A DNA stretch of 64,000 bases from an uncultured Agrobacterium sp. (GCA_913777615.1 CAJYTK010000001.1:1-64000), one strand, 5' to 3'; counted from the stretch's first letter, positions 1 to 9,515 are shown. Numbers and translations are program-made. The notes: generated by a model from the sequence alone, not told the origin.

Positions 1-226
1 ATCTTTCCGCCAGGCTCAAAGGCGATCGGCTCGACCGTACCTTTGGGTATGCCCTTCGCCAATCGCCTTTGCCCTGACGAAAACCTGCTCCGGCAGAACG
101 TTTCTATTTAACAAGGAAACGCTCTAGACCTAGCTTCAGATAAAAGTTGTTGCACGGCTTTTGCGTTAAATCGCGCAAAAGACGTATCAACAGCCTTCGG
201 AACGGTCCCGGCGCATTCTTCGGTAG
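1..226. other. Left edge, no assignable gene
   Basis: A plus frame is open from base 1 to a TAA at 109-111. A minus frame is also open leftwards off the edge, with a possible TTG start near base 65 reading M-AKGIPKGTVEPIAFEPGG. Neither is long enough to identify, and either could be the end of a neighbouring gene. An inverted repeat at 158-181 (CTTTTGCG / CGCAAAAG, 8-nt spacer) lies downstream of the minus-strand hydrolase and could help end its transcript. Confidence 0.3.
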
Positions 227-1141
227 TTACAGATCACGCAACGCTGGCGTTTGTCTTTTCAGGACCGGCTGGACGAGAGGCCCGCCGCGTCGCAAAGGTG
301 GCCGCGAGATTGGAGCGGTGGCAGCGTCTATAAATTCAAGCGTTTCAACAGACATACCCGCTGGAAGATCGATAAAATTCTCAAGCATCATTCCCTCGCG
401 ATCATCCAGCACCTCCTGTTCCAGAGCAGAAGCAGGGACGAGAGCCACGGCGTTTTGAATGTTTTCAAAATAGGCGATGTTGCGATCCAAGACGGCGGGG
501 TCACTCGTTTGACCATGCGCAAGAACGAGGTGTTTCGCCTTCAGGCCGCGAATAAGGTTCGACGAGGAGCGAAGGCTGCGCAAGTCTTCCGGCGAACTGC
601 TCCAGACTTCCGGAATGGGATGCTCCACCGCATCGACGGCCAGACAAGTCTCAATCTCCGGTATCCACACGGCAAGATGGTCCGGCGTGTGTCCTGGAGT
701 GTGAAAAAGATGCAAAGTGAGATCGCCGCCATGCAGGGTCATACTGTCGCCACTGAAGGTCAAGTTTGGTGAAACAAGCTCCACCTCGTCGAAGCGAGAC
801 TCCGTCTTCCTTTTCTCTGCCAGAGTTCGGAGCGCCGAGGGGTCACGCAATCGCTCGATTGCAGATTGATGCGCAATGATCGGCGCACCACTGACTGCAC
901 GATTGCCCCAGAAATGGTCCCAATCCATGTGCGAGTTGACAACGATCAGAGGCCGACCCTGCATCCGATCGGCAAGCAGATCCAGCGCGTGACGACACTG
1001 GCTGGGTGTCCCCAGCGTATCGATCAGCACGTTGAAACGCTCGGTCCCGACGAACACAGCGTCGACCTCATCGCCAGCCCGGATAATGGCGATACGGTCA
1101 TCCAGGCCCGCGTAGGACGTCAGCGTCACATCATTCGTCAT
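227..1141 (-). CDS. Metallo-beta-lactamase-fold hydrolase
   Basis: A 304-residue soluble protein of the MBL superfamily. The first metal motif reads NSHMDWDHFWGN (H-x-H-x-D-H). It is followed by the second-metal histidine in HTPGHTPDH, the bridging aspartate in LAVDAVEH and a late LAHGQ histidine, so the di-metal site looks complete. Family members hydrolyse thioesters, lactones or other esters, and nothing here fixes the substrate. The frame can extend 10 codons upstream, but the ATG at 1141 (MTNDVTL) has a GGTGGGA element just before it and is preferred. It is divergent from the methyltransferase at 1371. No signal peptide is seen. Confidence 0.8.
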   Translation of the reverse strand: MTNDVTLTSYAGLDDRIAIIRAGDEVDAVFVGTERFNVLIDTLGTPSQCRHALDLLADRMQGRPLIVVNSHMDWDHFWGNRAVSGAPIIAHQSAIERLRDPSALRTLAEKRKTESRFDEVELVSPNLTFSGDSMTLHGGDLTLHLFHTPGHTPDHLAVWIPEIETCLAVDAVEHPIPEVWSSSPEDLRSLRSSSNLIRGLKAKHLVLAHGQTSDPAVLDRNIAYFENIQNAVALVPASALEQEVLDDREGMMLENFIDLPAGMSVETLEFIDAATAPISRPPLRRGGPLVQPVLKRQTPALRDL

Positions 1142-1370
1142 TGTTCCCACCGCTTGATTGCCAAAACGCAACAGACCGTTTTACGACTTGGCCAGATCAT
1201 GGTTGGAAGGCTTTGATGTCGTCAAGCGCTTAGACGGTCTTCGTGTGCCAGCCTCGCAAAAGCCCCCAAGCCCTGAACAGCTTTCAGACGGATGGCGGAC
1301 TTGGAGATTGTTGGACAGACGTGCTAAACCGCTTCTCCTTTAAGAAGGTACCACTAGGAAGACACGGTCC

Positions 1371-1964
1371 ATGACAGCCCGCGACGACAATACGATCGAT
1401 TTTTACGCCCGAGAAGTTGCTGCCTATACGACCCGAGGCGAAGAGGCCTCCCCTCGCCTCAAGGCCTTTCTCGCCATCCTGCCAGCGGGCGGTCGTATTC
1501 TTGAACTGGGCTGCGGCGCAGGTCAGGATAGTGAGGCCATGCTTGGTCTCGGCTTCGACGTTCACCCCACGGACGGTACGCCTGAAATGGCCCGCGCTGC
1601 CCAAGACCGTCTCGGCGTTGCGACCAGCACGCTGCTCTTTGAGGATATTAACGAGCAAAACGCCTATGATGGAATCTGGGCCAATGCCTGCCTGCTACAC
1701 GTGCCCCGTGCCACGCTTCCGTCCATCATCGCCCGCATCCATGCTGCCTTGAAAGATAAGGGCGTGTTCTATGCCAGCTACAAGGCAGGCACTGCTGAAG
1801 GCCGCGACGATCTCGACCGCTTCTACAATTATCCTTCTCCCGAGTGGCTTTTGGAGGTCTACCAGCGATGTTCCTGGACCTCAGTCACTATCGACGAAGC
1901 CGAAGGCGGCGGCTACGACAACAAGCCAACCGACTGGCTGCATGTAACCGCCGTGAAACCATAA
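1371..1964 (+). CDS. Class I SAM-dependent methyltransferase
   Basis: A 197-residue protein with SAM-binding motif I ILELGCGAGQD near residue 43 and the acidic post-I region VHPTDGTPEM. These identify a Rossmann-fold small-molecule methyltransferase (Methyltransf_11/25 type). The final third, with LLEVYQRCSW and WLHVTAVKP, fits the compact TehB-like class. The acceptor substrate is unknown. An AGGAAG element precedes the ATG. The gene is divergent from the MBL-fold hydrolase, about 230 bases apart start to start, which leaves room for two promoters. No operon partner follows it. Confidence 0.8.
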   Translation: MTARDDNTIDFYAREVAAYTTRGEEASPRLKAFLAILPAGGRILELGCGAGQDSEAMLGLGFDVHPTDGTPEMARAAQDRLGVATSTLLFEDINEQNAYDGIWANACLLHVPRATLPSIIARIHAALKDKGVFYASYKAGTAEGRDDLDRFYNYPSPEWLLEVYQRCSWTSVTIDEAEGGGYDNKPTDWLHVTAVKP

Positions 1965-1966
1965 CG

Positions 1967-1985
1967 GCGCCCTTTTTTTGGGCGC
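1967..1985 (+). terminator. GC-rich hairpin after methyltransferase
   Basis: GCGCCC and GGGCGC flank a seven-T loop immediately after the methyltransferase stop. The stem is stable but no U-tract follows, so the role as terminator is inferred from position. Confidence 0.4.
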
Positions 1986-2368
1986 GATCCTGCTTTTCAC
2001 GTTGCACACCGCATATCCGCGGAACCTATTCCACTCAGAACTGTTCTCAGCGTGGGGAACACAGGGACAGAATTCGTGACCGGACAAGAATACCGATTGG
2101 CAAGATTTCTGAGCCATGACGCCATAAAGCAAACCTCTCGCCCTGCATCGCGAAAATCTGTGCAGACCGACGAACTTTTCTCGCATCTGCTACAGCGCCT
2201 GGACGAAGCAGAAATGCCGGATGACCAGTCTTGCGCAGATGCCGAGAAGAGAGGCGTTCAGAGTTCCAAGATGCTTCCTTGTTAAGGAAGAGCTCCAAGA
2301 CCTCTAACTGAGAGTGGGCCCGCGCCTGCATCACGAGTGCGAGCCTTCACCTGAGCGTCGCTGAGCGA
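1986..2368. other. Gap without recognisable gene
   Basis: About 380 bases between the methyltransferase hairpin and the 3' end of the minus-strand secreted protein. Short open frames exist on both strands (for example plus 2052-2285, minus 2047-2334) but none has a convincing ribosome-binding site or recognisable protein. I see nothing functional here. Confidence 0.4.
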
Positions 2369-3448
2369 TCAGTATATTTGCACCCCGTTGCTCTTCAGTT
2401 TTTCAAGAACGTCCCTGTTGTCAGCATCACGGGAAAGACCTTCGACCTTCTTGAGCGACCGGATATCGAGCAGAGCTTTTATATTTTCGGCTGGAACGTT
2501 GATGTCGATCCGTTCAAGTTTGCGCAAAGGCACAAGTGTTTGGAGATCGAAACTGTCAATCATCGACGTGACAAAAATGGCTTTCAGATTGACGCAGAGG
2601 CCAATATCCGATGTGTCTCTAACGTCGAAAACAGTCTCTTCACCTCCCCAGAAATACCATGCATAGGGATAAATCTCTTCCCCGCCATCGAATTGTACCC
2701 TGTCGACGGCATCGAGGAGCTCAGGCGTCAGGGGGTAGCGAACAAGATAATCAAGCGCCTGCGGTATAAGGTCATACCCGTCCTGCTCAAGATCGACCTG
2801 TCGGCCAAGAACATGGCTGGCAAGTTGCTCTGGAGTGCCAAGGTCAAGCAGCTTGGATCGCAACAGCGATGACATGACAACGAGCTTCAAATTGGGATCG
2901 GAAAACGGAGCGCCGGGGGCGCCCTTGGCAACCGGGTATGGTGGGGCAGTCGGTTCTGTATATTCGGCCTTGGGGTTGGAAATCTCAATCTCGTACAGAT
3001 TTCCATTGCTGATCCGCGCAGACAAAATGCCCTCCGGAAGACGCATTGTGCCGTAGCGCGTCCCGCGCAGGACCTTACTTTCCTCACCGACCTTCATGTC
3101 GGGGACAGCAGATGGCAATTCTTTGAGGCTGATGCCCATGGGTACACCCGCTATTGTCTGATCGAAGCGAGAGTTGAACGTGATCGTTCCAATCCGACCG
3201 GTACGATCCAGTCGCACGATCACCCCATAGGTGTTTTCCAGAATGTCGATCACCCCACCCTTATGCGGCGCAGGGGCGCGCCAGGCGGTACCCATGGCCT
3301 TCTCAACTGCCGCGCCCGGCATGCCCGGTCGCAATGCTGCAAGTGCTGACACATCCACGCTATCGTCTTGCGCTATCAAAGGCTCGCCTCCCATTCCCGC
3401 AACGATACCCAATGTGACTGCTCCGGTGAGGAACTCTCTTTTTCGCAC
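2369..3448 (-). CDS. Secreted protein of unknown function
   Basis: A 359-residue protein starting with GTG at 3448, preceded by AGGGAG. The N-terminus MRKREFLTGAVTLGIVAG followed by PLIAQ is a signal peptide, so the product is exported. The first half carries LRPGMPGAAVEKAMG and GRIGTITFNSRF, resembling the short beta-rich modules of periplasmic proteins. The second half, from about residue 180 (FSDPNLKLVVMSSLL), is a separate acidic domain that resembles DUF6892-type proteins, though I am not sure of that assignment. No catalytic motif is visible. It lies 215 bases downstream of the LOV kinase on the same strand. Confidence 0.65.
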   Translation of the reverse strand: MRKREFLTGAVTLGIVAGMGGEPLIAQDDSVDVSALAALRPGMPGAAVEKAMGTAWRAPAPHKGGVIDILENTYGVIVRLDRTGRIGTITFNSRFDQTIAGVPMGISLKELPSAVPDMKVGEESKVLRGTRYGTMRLPEGILSARISNGNLYEIEISNPKAEYTEPTAPPYPVAKGAPGAPFSDPNLKLVVMSSLLRSKLLDLGTPEQLASHVLGRQVDLEQDGYDLIPQALDYLVRYPLTPELLDAVDRVQFDGGEEIYPYAWYFWGGEETVFDVRDTSDIGLCVNLKAIFVTSMIDSFDLQTLVPLRKLERIDINVPAENIKALLDIRSLKKVEGLSRDADNRDVLEKLKSNGVQIY

Positions 3449-3663
3449 ACGGTGCTCCCTGCGCAGATAATGAACCTGAATGAAGAAGGATGATGATATC
3501 CGAGAAACGACCAGAGATTAAATGCGGGCTTGTTTCATCGCTTCTGCGGGGACGTCTTCGACCCGCTACGGCGAAATACTATTCCCGATACCGGCAGCGC
3601 AAAGGCACTGAAAGAACGATTTTCCGTGCCGAGAGACAGACGGCCCCGGCGCAAATTTACCTC

Positions 3664-5100
3664 TCAGATCTCGGAGAGCGAAGCCAGGTTTGTTGATGCC
3701 GTGAAGACGACGCCCGTTACGTTATAATCGATAGAGGCTTTGCCAGTCAGCCCCAGCCCAAGCATTCTGATCAAGCGGGTGCCGAAACCTGATTTTTTCG
3801 GCGGGCTCACGGCAGGGCCTCCGCTTTCAACCCATGCGAAGTGAAATTCATCGCCATCGATCCTCCAATCGATGATGACCCTTCCCTCACTCGTCGACAA
3901 CGCACCGTATTTGGCCGCATTTGTTGCAAGTTCATGCAGCGAAAGCGCAAGCGTGTTGCTCCCCTGGTGGGACAGAAGGAAATCTGGACCTGAGATAACA
4001 AAACGCTTTCCCGCATCGAAGGGTTCAATCGCGCGTTCGATGACAGCCCTGATATTGGCCGAGAGAAAGTCCCTACCCCGCAGCACATCATGAGACCGTC
4101 CAAGCGCATCCAGGCGGCTCGTGATGTTGTTGCGCATCGTCGTGACATCGAAATCACCGCGCATCGACTGGTTGACGATAGACTGCACGGTCGCCATCAT
4201 GTTCTTGATGCGATGGCCCATCTCCTGGGCAATGACCGCCTTCTCCGCCTCGACTGCCTTACGCGCCGTGATGTCCATCGAAATGCCGTTCATCAGGATC
4301 GGCTGCCCATCGGCGCTGAACTTCGTTTCCGCTCGAACCTCCACCCAGCTTAAAGTGCCGTCCGGTCGATTGATACGATACTCGACCTGGAGATTGCCAT
4401 CGGACGAAAGAGCCGACATCACCGCATCCTGCCAGCGGTCGAAATCACCCGGATGGATGGACGATTTGAGCTCCTCATAATCGAATTTATCGGTAGGGCT
4501 GCGGCCGAAATTGTCCTTGCACAGGGCGGAACAAGACAGCTTCTGCGCTGGAAGGTCGAGCGTCCAGGTTCCCAAACCGCCTGCCTTCAGCGTAAAGTTC
4601 AAGCGCTCTTCGCTGGCAATCAGATCAGCGATCCGACGTTCCAATTCGAGCTGATAGTCTTCCTGGTTCTTGATCGCGTTGATTGCACGCTCTCGTGTCA
4701 CATCATGCTGAGACGCGAAGAAATACATCAGCTCCTCGCCATCGAAGACCGGCGAGACCAGCAGCCTGTTCCAGAAGATCGACCCATCCCGCTTGTAGTT
4801 GAGGAGATCCAGTTCGATGGAGGTGCGCTCCGCGATGGCACGCTTGAGACGGCTCACGTCATCAGCATTCGTTCCCGGCCCCTGCAGAAAGCGGCAATTC
4901 TTGCCAAGCGTTTCCTCGCGGCTATAGCCTGTCAGCCTGGCAAAAGCATCATTGACGAAAATGATCGGGTTATCCGCCTTTCGCGGATCGGTTATCACCA
5001 TCGGCATCCGCGACGCGCGCATCGCCGCCGCAAACGGGCCGGCACCAGATACCAGCTCGCTGATTTCATGTTCGGTGTACAGGTGCTCGGGATTGTCCAT
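3664..5100 (-). CDS. LOV-PAS-HWE blue-light histidine kinase 1
   Basis: A 478-residue cytosolic photoreceptor kinase. The LOV domain (about residues 20-135) has the flavin motif GKNCRFLQG with the photoactive Cys69, plus NYKRDGSIFWNRL and the Gln131 of FASQHDVT that contacts FMN. A PAS_3-type domain (about 165-280) ends in MDITARK. The HWE kinase follows: H-box GHRIKNMM (His296), N-box LHELATNAAKYGALS and the WVES element that defines the class. This is the layout of Brucella LOV-HK, which also uses Cys69. That numbering supports the ATG at 5100 over a longer frame starting at 5313; a GGGAG lies about 14 bases upstream. No response regulator is adjacent. Confidence 0.92.
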   Translation of the reverse strand: MDNPEHLYTEHEISELVSGAGPFAAAMRASRMPMVITDPRKADNPIIFVNDAFARLTGYSREETLGKNCRFLQGPGTNADDVSRLKRAIAERTSIELDLLNYKRDGSIFWNRLLVSPVFDGEELMYFFASQHDVTRERAINAIKNQEDYQLELERRIADLIASEERLNFTLKAGGLGTWTLDLPAQKLSCSALCKDNFGRSPTDKFDYEELKSSIHPGDFDRWQDAVMSALSSDGNLQVEYRINRPDGTLSWVEVRAETKFSADGQPILMNGISMDITARKAVEAEKAVIAQEMGHRIKNMMATVQSIVNQSMRGDFDVTTMRNNITSRLDALGRSHDVLRGRDFLSANIRAVIERAIEPFDAGKRFVISGPDFLLSHQGSNTLALSLHELATNAAKYGALSTSEGRVIIDWRIDGDEFHFAWVESGGPAVSPPKKSGFGTRLIRMLGLGLTGKASIDYNVTGVVFTASTNLASLSEI

Positions 5101-5669
5101 GAGAAATCCATATACTCCCTTTGTTCTTTTGTATTGTGGAAAATGGATGTCGGACAAAGAGGAGCATTGGCTGTCGGCGCGATGCGTCCGCGGCGCCATC
5201 ACACGGTCCCCGAACGCGCTTGCAAACGACCTTGGCCGGTTCCCCGCCAGGGTCCATCCCCGTCCCGCGGGAGCGAAATGCAGGGCTACAGGGTGCAGAT
5301 TTCCTGCACGCATGCGACCTCAAATTCGGCATAGTGCCGGTTGCCGCGGCTGATGCGTCAATCTTTCGATCAGTCCGCGAACGAGTGAGCGTATCGCTCA
5401 TCGATGCGGAGTTCGGGCCAATGTCGATTGCGGCGATCGTGTCGCAGATCATGCTTGGCGCTCCTTAGTCAGCGAGTAACGCCCTCCCCGGACGGAAATG
5501 GATCAGGATATTGCTCTCCCTAAAAACGAACACGTTACGGCAGGCTTTAATCGCAATCACGGTCTGCGTTGAGGACGGCTCGGAAAAAAATTTGTATGAT
5601 TTGAACCAATCGCCAAAAGGTTGCTTATGTTAAAGCCGTTATTACGAAAAGCGAAGCAGGAGGATCTTC
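5101..5669. other. Intergenic region with coding-like remnant
   Basis: A divergent intergenic region of 569 bases between LOV kinase 1 and the beta-helix protein. It should hold both promoters. A plus frame ending at 5468 reads like real protein over its last 50 codons (for example SLIDAEFGPMSIAAIVSQIM) but has no credible start, so it may be the remains of a gene. AGGAGG at 5657-5662 is the ribosome-binding site of the following gene. Confidence 0.35.
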
Positions 5670-6332
5670 ATGGGCTTGGAAACAGTCACGGCGCAGGAAT
5701 GGCTTGATCGAGTGAAGCAGCGGGCAAGCAAGCTGCCAAATGATCTAGGAGATTGTGTGCGCAGGTTTGAACTTACACCTGCCGGCATGCCGCTTGAGGA
5801 GATCGAGGCTGGGTACCAAAAAGGGGGCCTTTCATTAGGCAACGATTTCCGGCCGAAGAGCCTTGTAACAGCCGTGGATGGTGACCTTGCGGTGGACGGG
5901 CTTGTCTCCACGCAAGGCGAAGATGGAAACGCAACCCTGATTGTCTTTGGTGATTTACGATGCAGGAGCTTGATCAATCATTGGGGGAGTATCGTTATCG
6001 TGACTGGCAGCCTGATAGCCGACGAGTGGGTGTATGCCGCAAGAGAAGACTCGTCGCTCATTGTTGGTGGGAATTTCAAGACGCCGATCTTCATAGGCGC
6101 AGATATTGAGCTAACCGTGGGCGGAATCCTGGAGGCAGATTATGCCTATGGCTACGCAACCAGCCTACCTGAATCAGGGCAAGTTTACGGTAAAGATAAA
6201 TCGCTGGAGAACCGAAGCTGGCGAGAGATCGCGGCTAGGCTGGGTCTTGGTCACGAGGTAACGGCAGAGGACGCCCTGATGCAGGCGATCGACCTGAGGG
6301 TGATAACAACCGAGAGCCTGCTGCCGCGTTAA
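5670..6332 (+). CDS. Beta-helix-like protein, unknown function
   Basis: A 220-residue protein with a strong AGGAGG seven bases before the ATG. Residues about 65-160 repeat a G-(D/S/N)-(L/F) step roughly every 20-25 residues (VDGDLAVDG, FGDLRCRSL, TGSLIADEW, GGNFKTPIF, VGGILEADY), which suggests a right-handed beta-helix or polymer-forming fold. The N-terminal 60 residues are helical (EWLDRVKQRASKLP), and the C-terminal 50 contain RSWREIAARLG. No signal peptide or membrane segment is present. I do not recognise a named family. Similar solenoid proteins occur as accessory or immunity-like proteins, but that is only analogy. It stands alone. Confidence 0.6.
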   Translation: MGLETVTAQEWLDRVKQRASKLPNDLGDCVRRFELTPAGMPLEEIEAGYQKGGLSLGNDFRPKSLVTAVDGDLAVDGLVSTQGEDGNATLIVFGDLRCRSLINHWGSIVIVTGSLIADEWVYAAREDSSLIVGGNFKTPIFIGADIELTVGGILEADYAYGYATSLPESGQVYGKDKSLENRSWREIAARLGLGHEVTAEDALMQAIDLRVITTESLLPR

Positions 6333-6712
6333 TCCTTCGCCTTGGATGAACGTAAAACACCGCCAGCGCAGAGAGAACCGTCTCAGCCATGTCCAAATGC
6401 AGTTCGCCGCAAAACTGCACTTGTTAGGTCTACCGCGGCGCACTGAATATCATGCGGAAAGGACTGCGCTCACGAAGACGCTTTCAGACACTATTAGGCG
6501 AAGGACTACTTCGCACTCCAAAAGCTTGCGCTGGCGCCAACATATCCGTTGGCAAATTCGGAGAACTTCTCTTTTGTGAAGAGCACCGAAGACGTGCGCT
6601 TCTTGCGGGTCATAGTGGCTCTTGCACACCCCACCAACAAAGCCGAGGGCGCAGCCAGTTGTCCATCACGATTTGACTATCATGGAATTGACCCGCCAAG
6701 GAGGACCATTCG
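6333..6712. other. Gap with coding-like remnant
   Basis: A 380-base gap. A plus frame from about 6495 to 6719 (reading ...ANSENFSFVKSTEDVRFL...) has protein-like codon use but no start, and may be the tail of a decayed gene. GGAGGA before 6713 is the ribosome-binding site of the VOC gene. Nothing else is seen. Confidence 0.3.
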
Positions 6713-7120
6713 ATGAGACCACCGAAAGCCATTTTAGAAACCGTGATCTATGCGACCGATCTTGATGCCGCGGAGCGCTTCTATCGTGACGTTGTCGGGC
6801 TCGAGGTTGTCAAAACTTTTAAGAACCAGTTCGTTTTCCTGCGCTGCGGCGAGCAGATGCTGCTGATCTTCAATCCGGAGACATCGCGCATCGCGGAAGG
6901 CGGCAATCCGCTTCCCCGTCATGGCACCACAGGAGCGGGGCATTTGTGTTTCAGGGCTGAAAACAAGGCGGAGGTCGATGCGTGGCGCGATCACTTCGTC
7001 GCCAAGGGTGTAGCGATCGACCTCTACTTCCGTTGGGACAACGGCACCTATTCCGTTTACGTCCGCGACCCCGCCGGCAATTCTGTCGAAGTGGGAGAAG
7101 TAGGCCTGTGGGCAATCTAA
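6713..7120 (+). CDS. VOC (glyoxalase/dioxygenase-fold) protein
   Basis: A 135-residue vicinal-oxygen-chelate protein. It opens with ILETVIYATDLDAAERFYRDVVGLEVV and closes with YVRDPAGNSVEVGE, the two ends of the paired beta-alpha-beta-beta-beta modules. The C-terminal glutamate of SVEVGE is a usual metal ligand. Length matches single-unit VOC proteins, which act as isomerases, dioxygenases or antibiotic-binding proteins; the substrate cannot be told. AGGAGG precedes the ATG. It converges on gguC, with a possible shared hairpin at 7142-7177. Confidence 0.8.
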   Translation: MRPPKAILETVIYATDLDAAERFYRDVVGLEVVKTFKNQFVFLRCGEQMLLIFNPETSRIAEGGNPLPRHGTTGAGHLCFRAENKAEVDAWRDHFVAKGVAIDLYFRWDNGTYSVYVRDPAGNSVEVGEVGLWAI

Positions 7121-7141
7121 GAGGACGTGCGCTCTGACAAA

Positions 7142-7177
7142 GAAAAGGGCCCAAACGCTAAGCGTCGAGCCCTCTTC
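7142..7177. terminator. Hairpin between VOC gene and gguC
   Basis: GAAAAGGGC (7142-7150) pairs with GCCCTCTTC (7169-7177) with one mismatch, around a loop that itself contains ACGCT/AGCGT. It sits between two converging genes, so a bidirectional terminator is plausible. Confidence 0.4.
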
Positions 7178-7222
7178 GTCAAGTCTGGCGGACGGCATCC
7201 GATAAGAAAACCGCCCTGCCCG

Positions 7223-8218
7223 CTAAATCTGGCGAACCGTGATCGTCTCTTCCTCGGCAACCTTCAGCGGGTTACGCAGCGGCAGGCCAAAGCCACCGGC
7301 TTCGATCTCGAACACATCGCCAGCTTCGGTCTTGATGCCATCCGCGAAAGACAGCGTGGCCGTGCCGAACATGTGAACATGCACTTCGCCCGGAACGCGG
7401 AACAAGCCGTATTTGAAGTGATGATATTCGAGGTTCGCGAAGGTGTGGGACATGTTGTCCTCACCGGAAACGAACGGCTTTTCGAAAATCACCTTGCCGT
7501 CGCGCAGGATACGGGACGTGCCGCGGATATCGGATGGCGGTGCGCCAACGCGAATTTCCGGACCGAAGCTTGCGGGGCGCAGCTTGGAGTGAGCGAGGTA
7601 GAGATAGTTGATCCGCTCGGTCACGTGGTCGGAGAACTCGTTCGACACGGCAAAGCCGATGCGCACAGGCTCGCCCTTGTCGGAGATCACGTAGATACCG
7701 GCCATCTCCGGCTCTTCGCCACCATCAAGCGCAAAAGACGGAGAGACGAGCGCTGCACCCGGAGCCGCCGAGACGTGGCCGTTGCCCTTGTAGAACCATT
7801 CGGGCTGTACGCCTTTTTCGCCAGCCTTCGGCTTGCCGTTCTCGAGGCCCATCTTGAACATCTTCATCGAGTCCGTCAGCGTCTCGTCAGACGCTTCCGA
7901 AGTCTTCTTGTGCATGCTGTCGCGCGTGGCGGCAGAACCGAGATGCGTCAGGCCTGTGCCGGTCAGATGCAGATGCGCCGGATCTGGATGGGTGATCGGC
8001 GGCAGGAAGCGGCCTTCGGAATAGGCCTTTTCGAGATCGACCGCATCGCCAAACCCGTGGGCCGCAATTACCTCAGCGAGCGACTTGCCGCCATTGGCAG
8101 CTTCCATCGCCAGCGTATAGACCGAATCTGTGTTGTTGACCGCACGAGCCTGCTCGCCGTCCTCGCGTGCCGCGACGATGATCTTGCCGCTGGCATCCTT
8201 GATTTGAGAAATCAGCAT
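7223..8218 (-). CDS. gguC: GguC, AraD1/FAH-superfamily protein
   Basis: A 331-residue soluble protein, third gene of the ggu set. In Agrobacterium gguC follows gguA and gguB and encodes a fumarylacetoacetate-hydrolase-superfamily (AraD1-type) protein, linked to catabolism of sugars such as arabinose. The metal-binding core is visible in the C-terminal half (PEMAGIYVISDKGEP, RIGFAVSNEFSDHVTE, LRPASFGPEIRVG), and the chain ends in a typical FAH strand (GDVFEIEAGGFGLPLRNPL). The start follows a GGAAGGAACA region. It lies 100 bases after gguB on the same strand. The precise reaction is inferred from the family (dehydratase or hydrolase of 2-keto-3-deoxy sugar acids). Confidence 0.85.
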   Translation of the reverse strand: MLISQIKDASGKIIVAAREDGEQARAVNNTDSVYTLAMEAANGGKSLAEVIAAHGFGDAVDLEKAYSEGRFLPPITHPDPAHLHLTGTGLTHLGSAATRDSMHKKTSEASDETLTDSMKMFKMGLENGKPKAGEKGVQPEWFYKGNGHVSAAPGAALVSPSFALDGGEEPEMAGIYVISDKGEPVRIGFAVSNEFSDHVTERINYLYLAHSKLRPASFGPEIRVGAPPSDIRGTSRILRDGKVIFEKPFVSGEDNMSHTFANLEYHHFKYGLFRVPGEVHVHMFGTATLSFADGIKTEAGDVFEIEAGGFGLPLRNPLKVAEEETITVRQI

Positions 8219-8318
8219 GATTGTTCCTTCCTGGGCGTCATGAAACGCCGCCGCCTCATGGAAGTGGCCGGAAACCGGCCACTTGCTGTCGTTCTATAGG
8301 TGGGGGTGGACCTGACGG

Positions 8319-9515
8319 TCAGCCCTTGTTCTTGTTGTAGACATCGAAGAACACGGCAGCCAGCAGCACAAGGCCCTTGACCATCTGCTGGAAGTCGATG
8401 CCGAGACCGACGATCGACATGCCGTTGTTCATCACGCCCATGATAAAGGCGCCGATGACCGCACCGGTGATCTTGCCGACGCCGCCGGAAGCGGACGCGC
8501 CGCCGATGAAGCAGGCCGCGATCACGTCCAGTTCGAAGCCCACGCCAGCTTTCGGCGTTGCCGAATTCAGGCGCGTTGCCACGATCATGCCGGCGAGACC
8601 AGCGAGAACGCCCATATTGACGAAGGTCAGGAAGCTCAGGCGTTCGGTGTTGATACCGGAAAGCTTCGTCGCCTTCTCGTTGCCGCCCATCGCATAGATG
8701 CGACGGCCGATCGTGGTGCGACGGGTCACGAAGCTGTAGATCGCAATCAGCACCAGCATGACGATCAGAACGTTCGGCAGACCGCGATAGGTCGACAGGC
8801 TGTAGCCGAGGAACATAATCGCAGCGGCGATCAGCAGGTTCTGCACAAGGAAGAAACCGAAAGGCTCAACCTGGATGCCGTGCTTCTCATTGACCTGACG
8901 ACGACGCCAGGCCAGCACGAGAAGAACAGCCGAAATCGCAATCGTCAGGATCAGCGAGGTGGTGTTGATGCCTTCGATGCCGCCAATGTCTGGCAGGAAG
9001 CCCGTGCTGATGACCTGGAAATCGGACGGGAACGGACCGATGTTCTTGCCGCCCAGAACGAACAGTGTCAGGCCGCGGAATACCAGCATGCCCGCCAGCG
9101 TCACGATGAAGGACGGAATGCGGTGATAGGCAATCCAGTATCCTTGCGCCGCACCGATGATGCCGCCGATGACAAGGCAGATCAACGCGGCCAGGAACGG
9201 GTTCATGCCCCATTGCACGGTCAAGATCGCGGCTATCGCGCCAACAAAGGCGACGATGGACCCGACCGAAAGATCGATATGCCCCGCCACGATGACGAGC
9301 AGCATGCCGAGCGCCATGATGACAATGAACGAGTTCTGCAACACCAGGTTGGTCAGGTTGACCGGACGGAAGAGAATGCCGCCTGTGTAGAACTGGAAGA
9401 AGAGCATAATGGCGACGAGCGCGATCAGCATGCCGTATTCGCGGATATTGGACCGGATATACGAGCCGACCGAGACGACGTTGTTCTCTTCGGTGGATGT
9501 GTTGGTCGAACTCAT
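8319..9515 (-). CDS. gguB: GguB, sugar ABC transporter permease
   Basis: A 398-residue inner-membrane permease of the ribose/xylose (RbsC/XylH) type. About ten hydrophobic segments are seen, starting at LIALVAIMLFFQFYTGGI, and the conserved permease signatures GHIDLSVGSIVAF and GLTLFVLGGKNIGP are present. The C-terminal block SGGVGKITGAVIGAFIMGVMNNG is typical of XylH-like proteins. Its ATG overlaps the gguA stop by one base (TGATG), so translation is coupled. It forms the membrane channel for sugars delivered by ChvE. Confidence 0.93.
   Translation of the reverse strand: MSSTNTSTEENNVVSVGSYIRSNIREYGMLIALVAIMLFFQFYTGGILFRPVNLTNLVLQNSFIVIMALGMLLVIVAGHIDLSVGSIVAFVGAIAAILTVQWGMNPFLAALICLVIGGIIGAAQGYWIAYHRIPSFIVTLAGMLVFRGLTLFVLGGKNIGPFPSDFQVISTGFLPDIGGIEGINTTSLILTIAISAVLLVLAWRRRQVNEKHGIQVEPFGFFLVQNLLIAAAIMFLGYSLSTYRGLPNVLIVMLVLIAIYSFVTRRTTIGRRIYAMGGNEKATKLSGINTERLSFLTFVNMGVLAGLAGMIVATRLNSATPKAGVGFELDVIAACFIGGASASGGVGKITGAVIGAFIMGVMNNGMSIVGLGIDFQQMVKGLVLLAAVFFDVYNKNKG

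Noticed and set aside
7127-8299. A 390-codon plus-strand frame
   Set aside because: Antisense to gguC; no start signal or recognisable protein.
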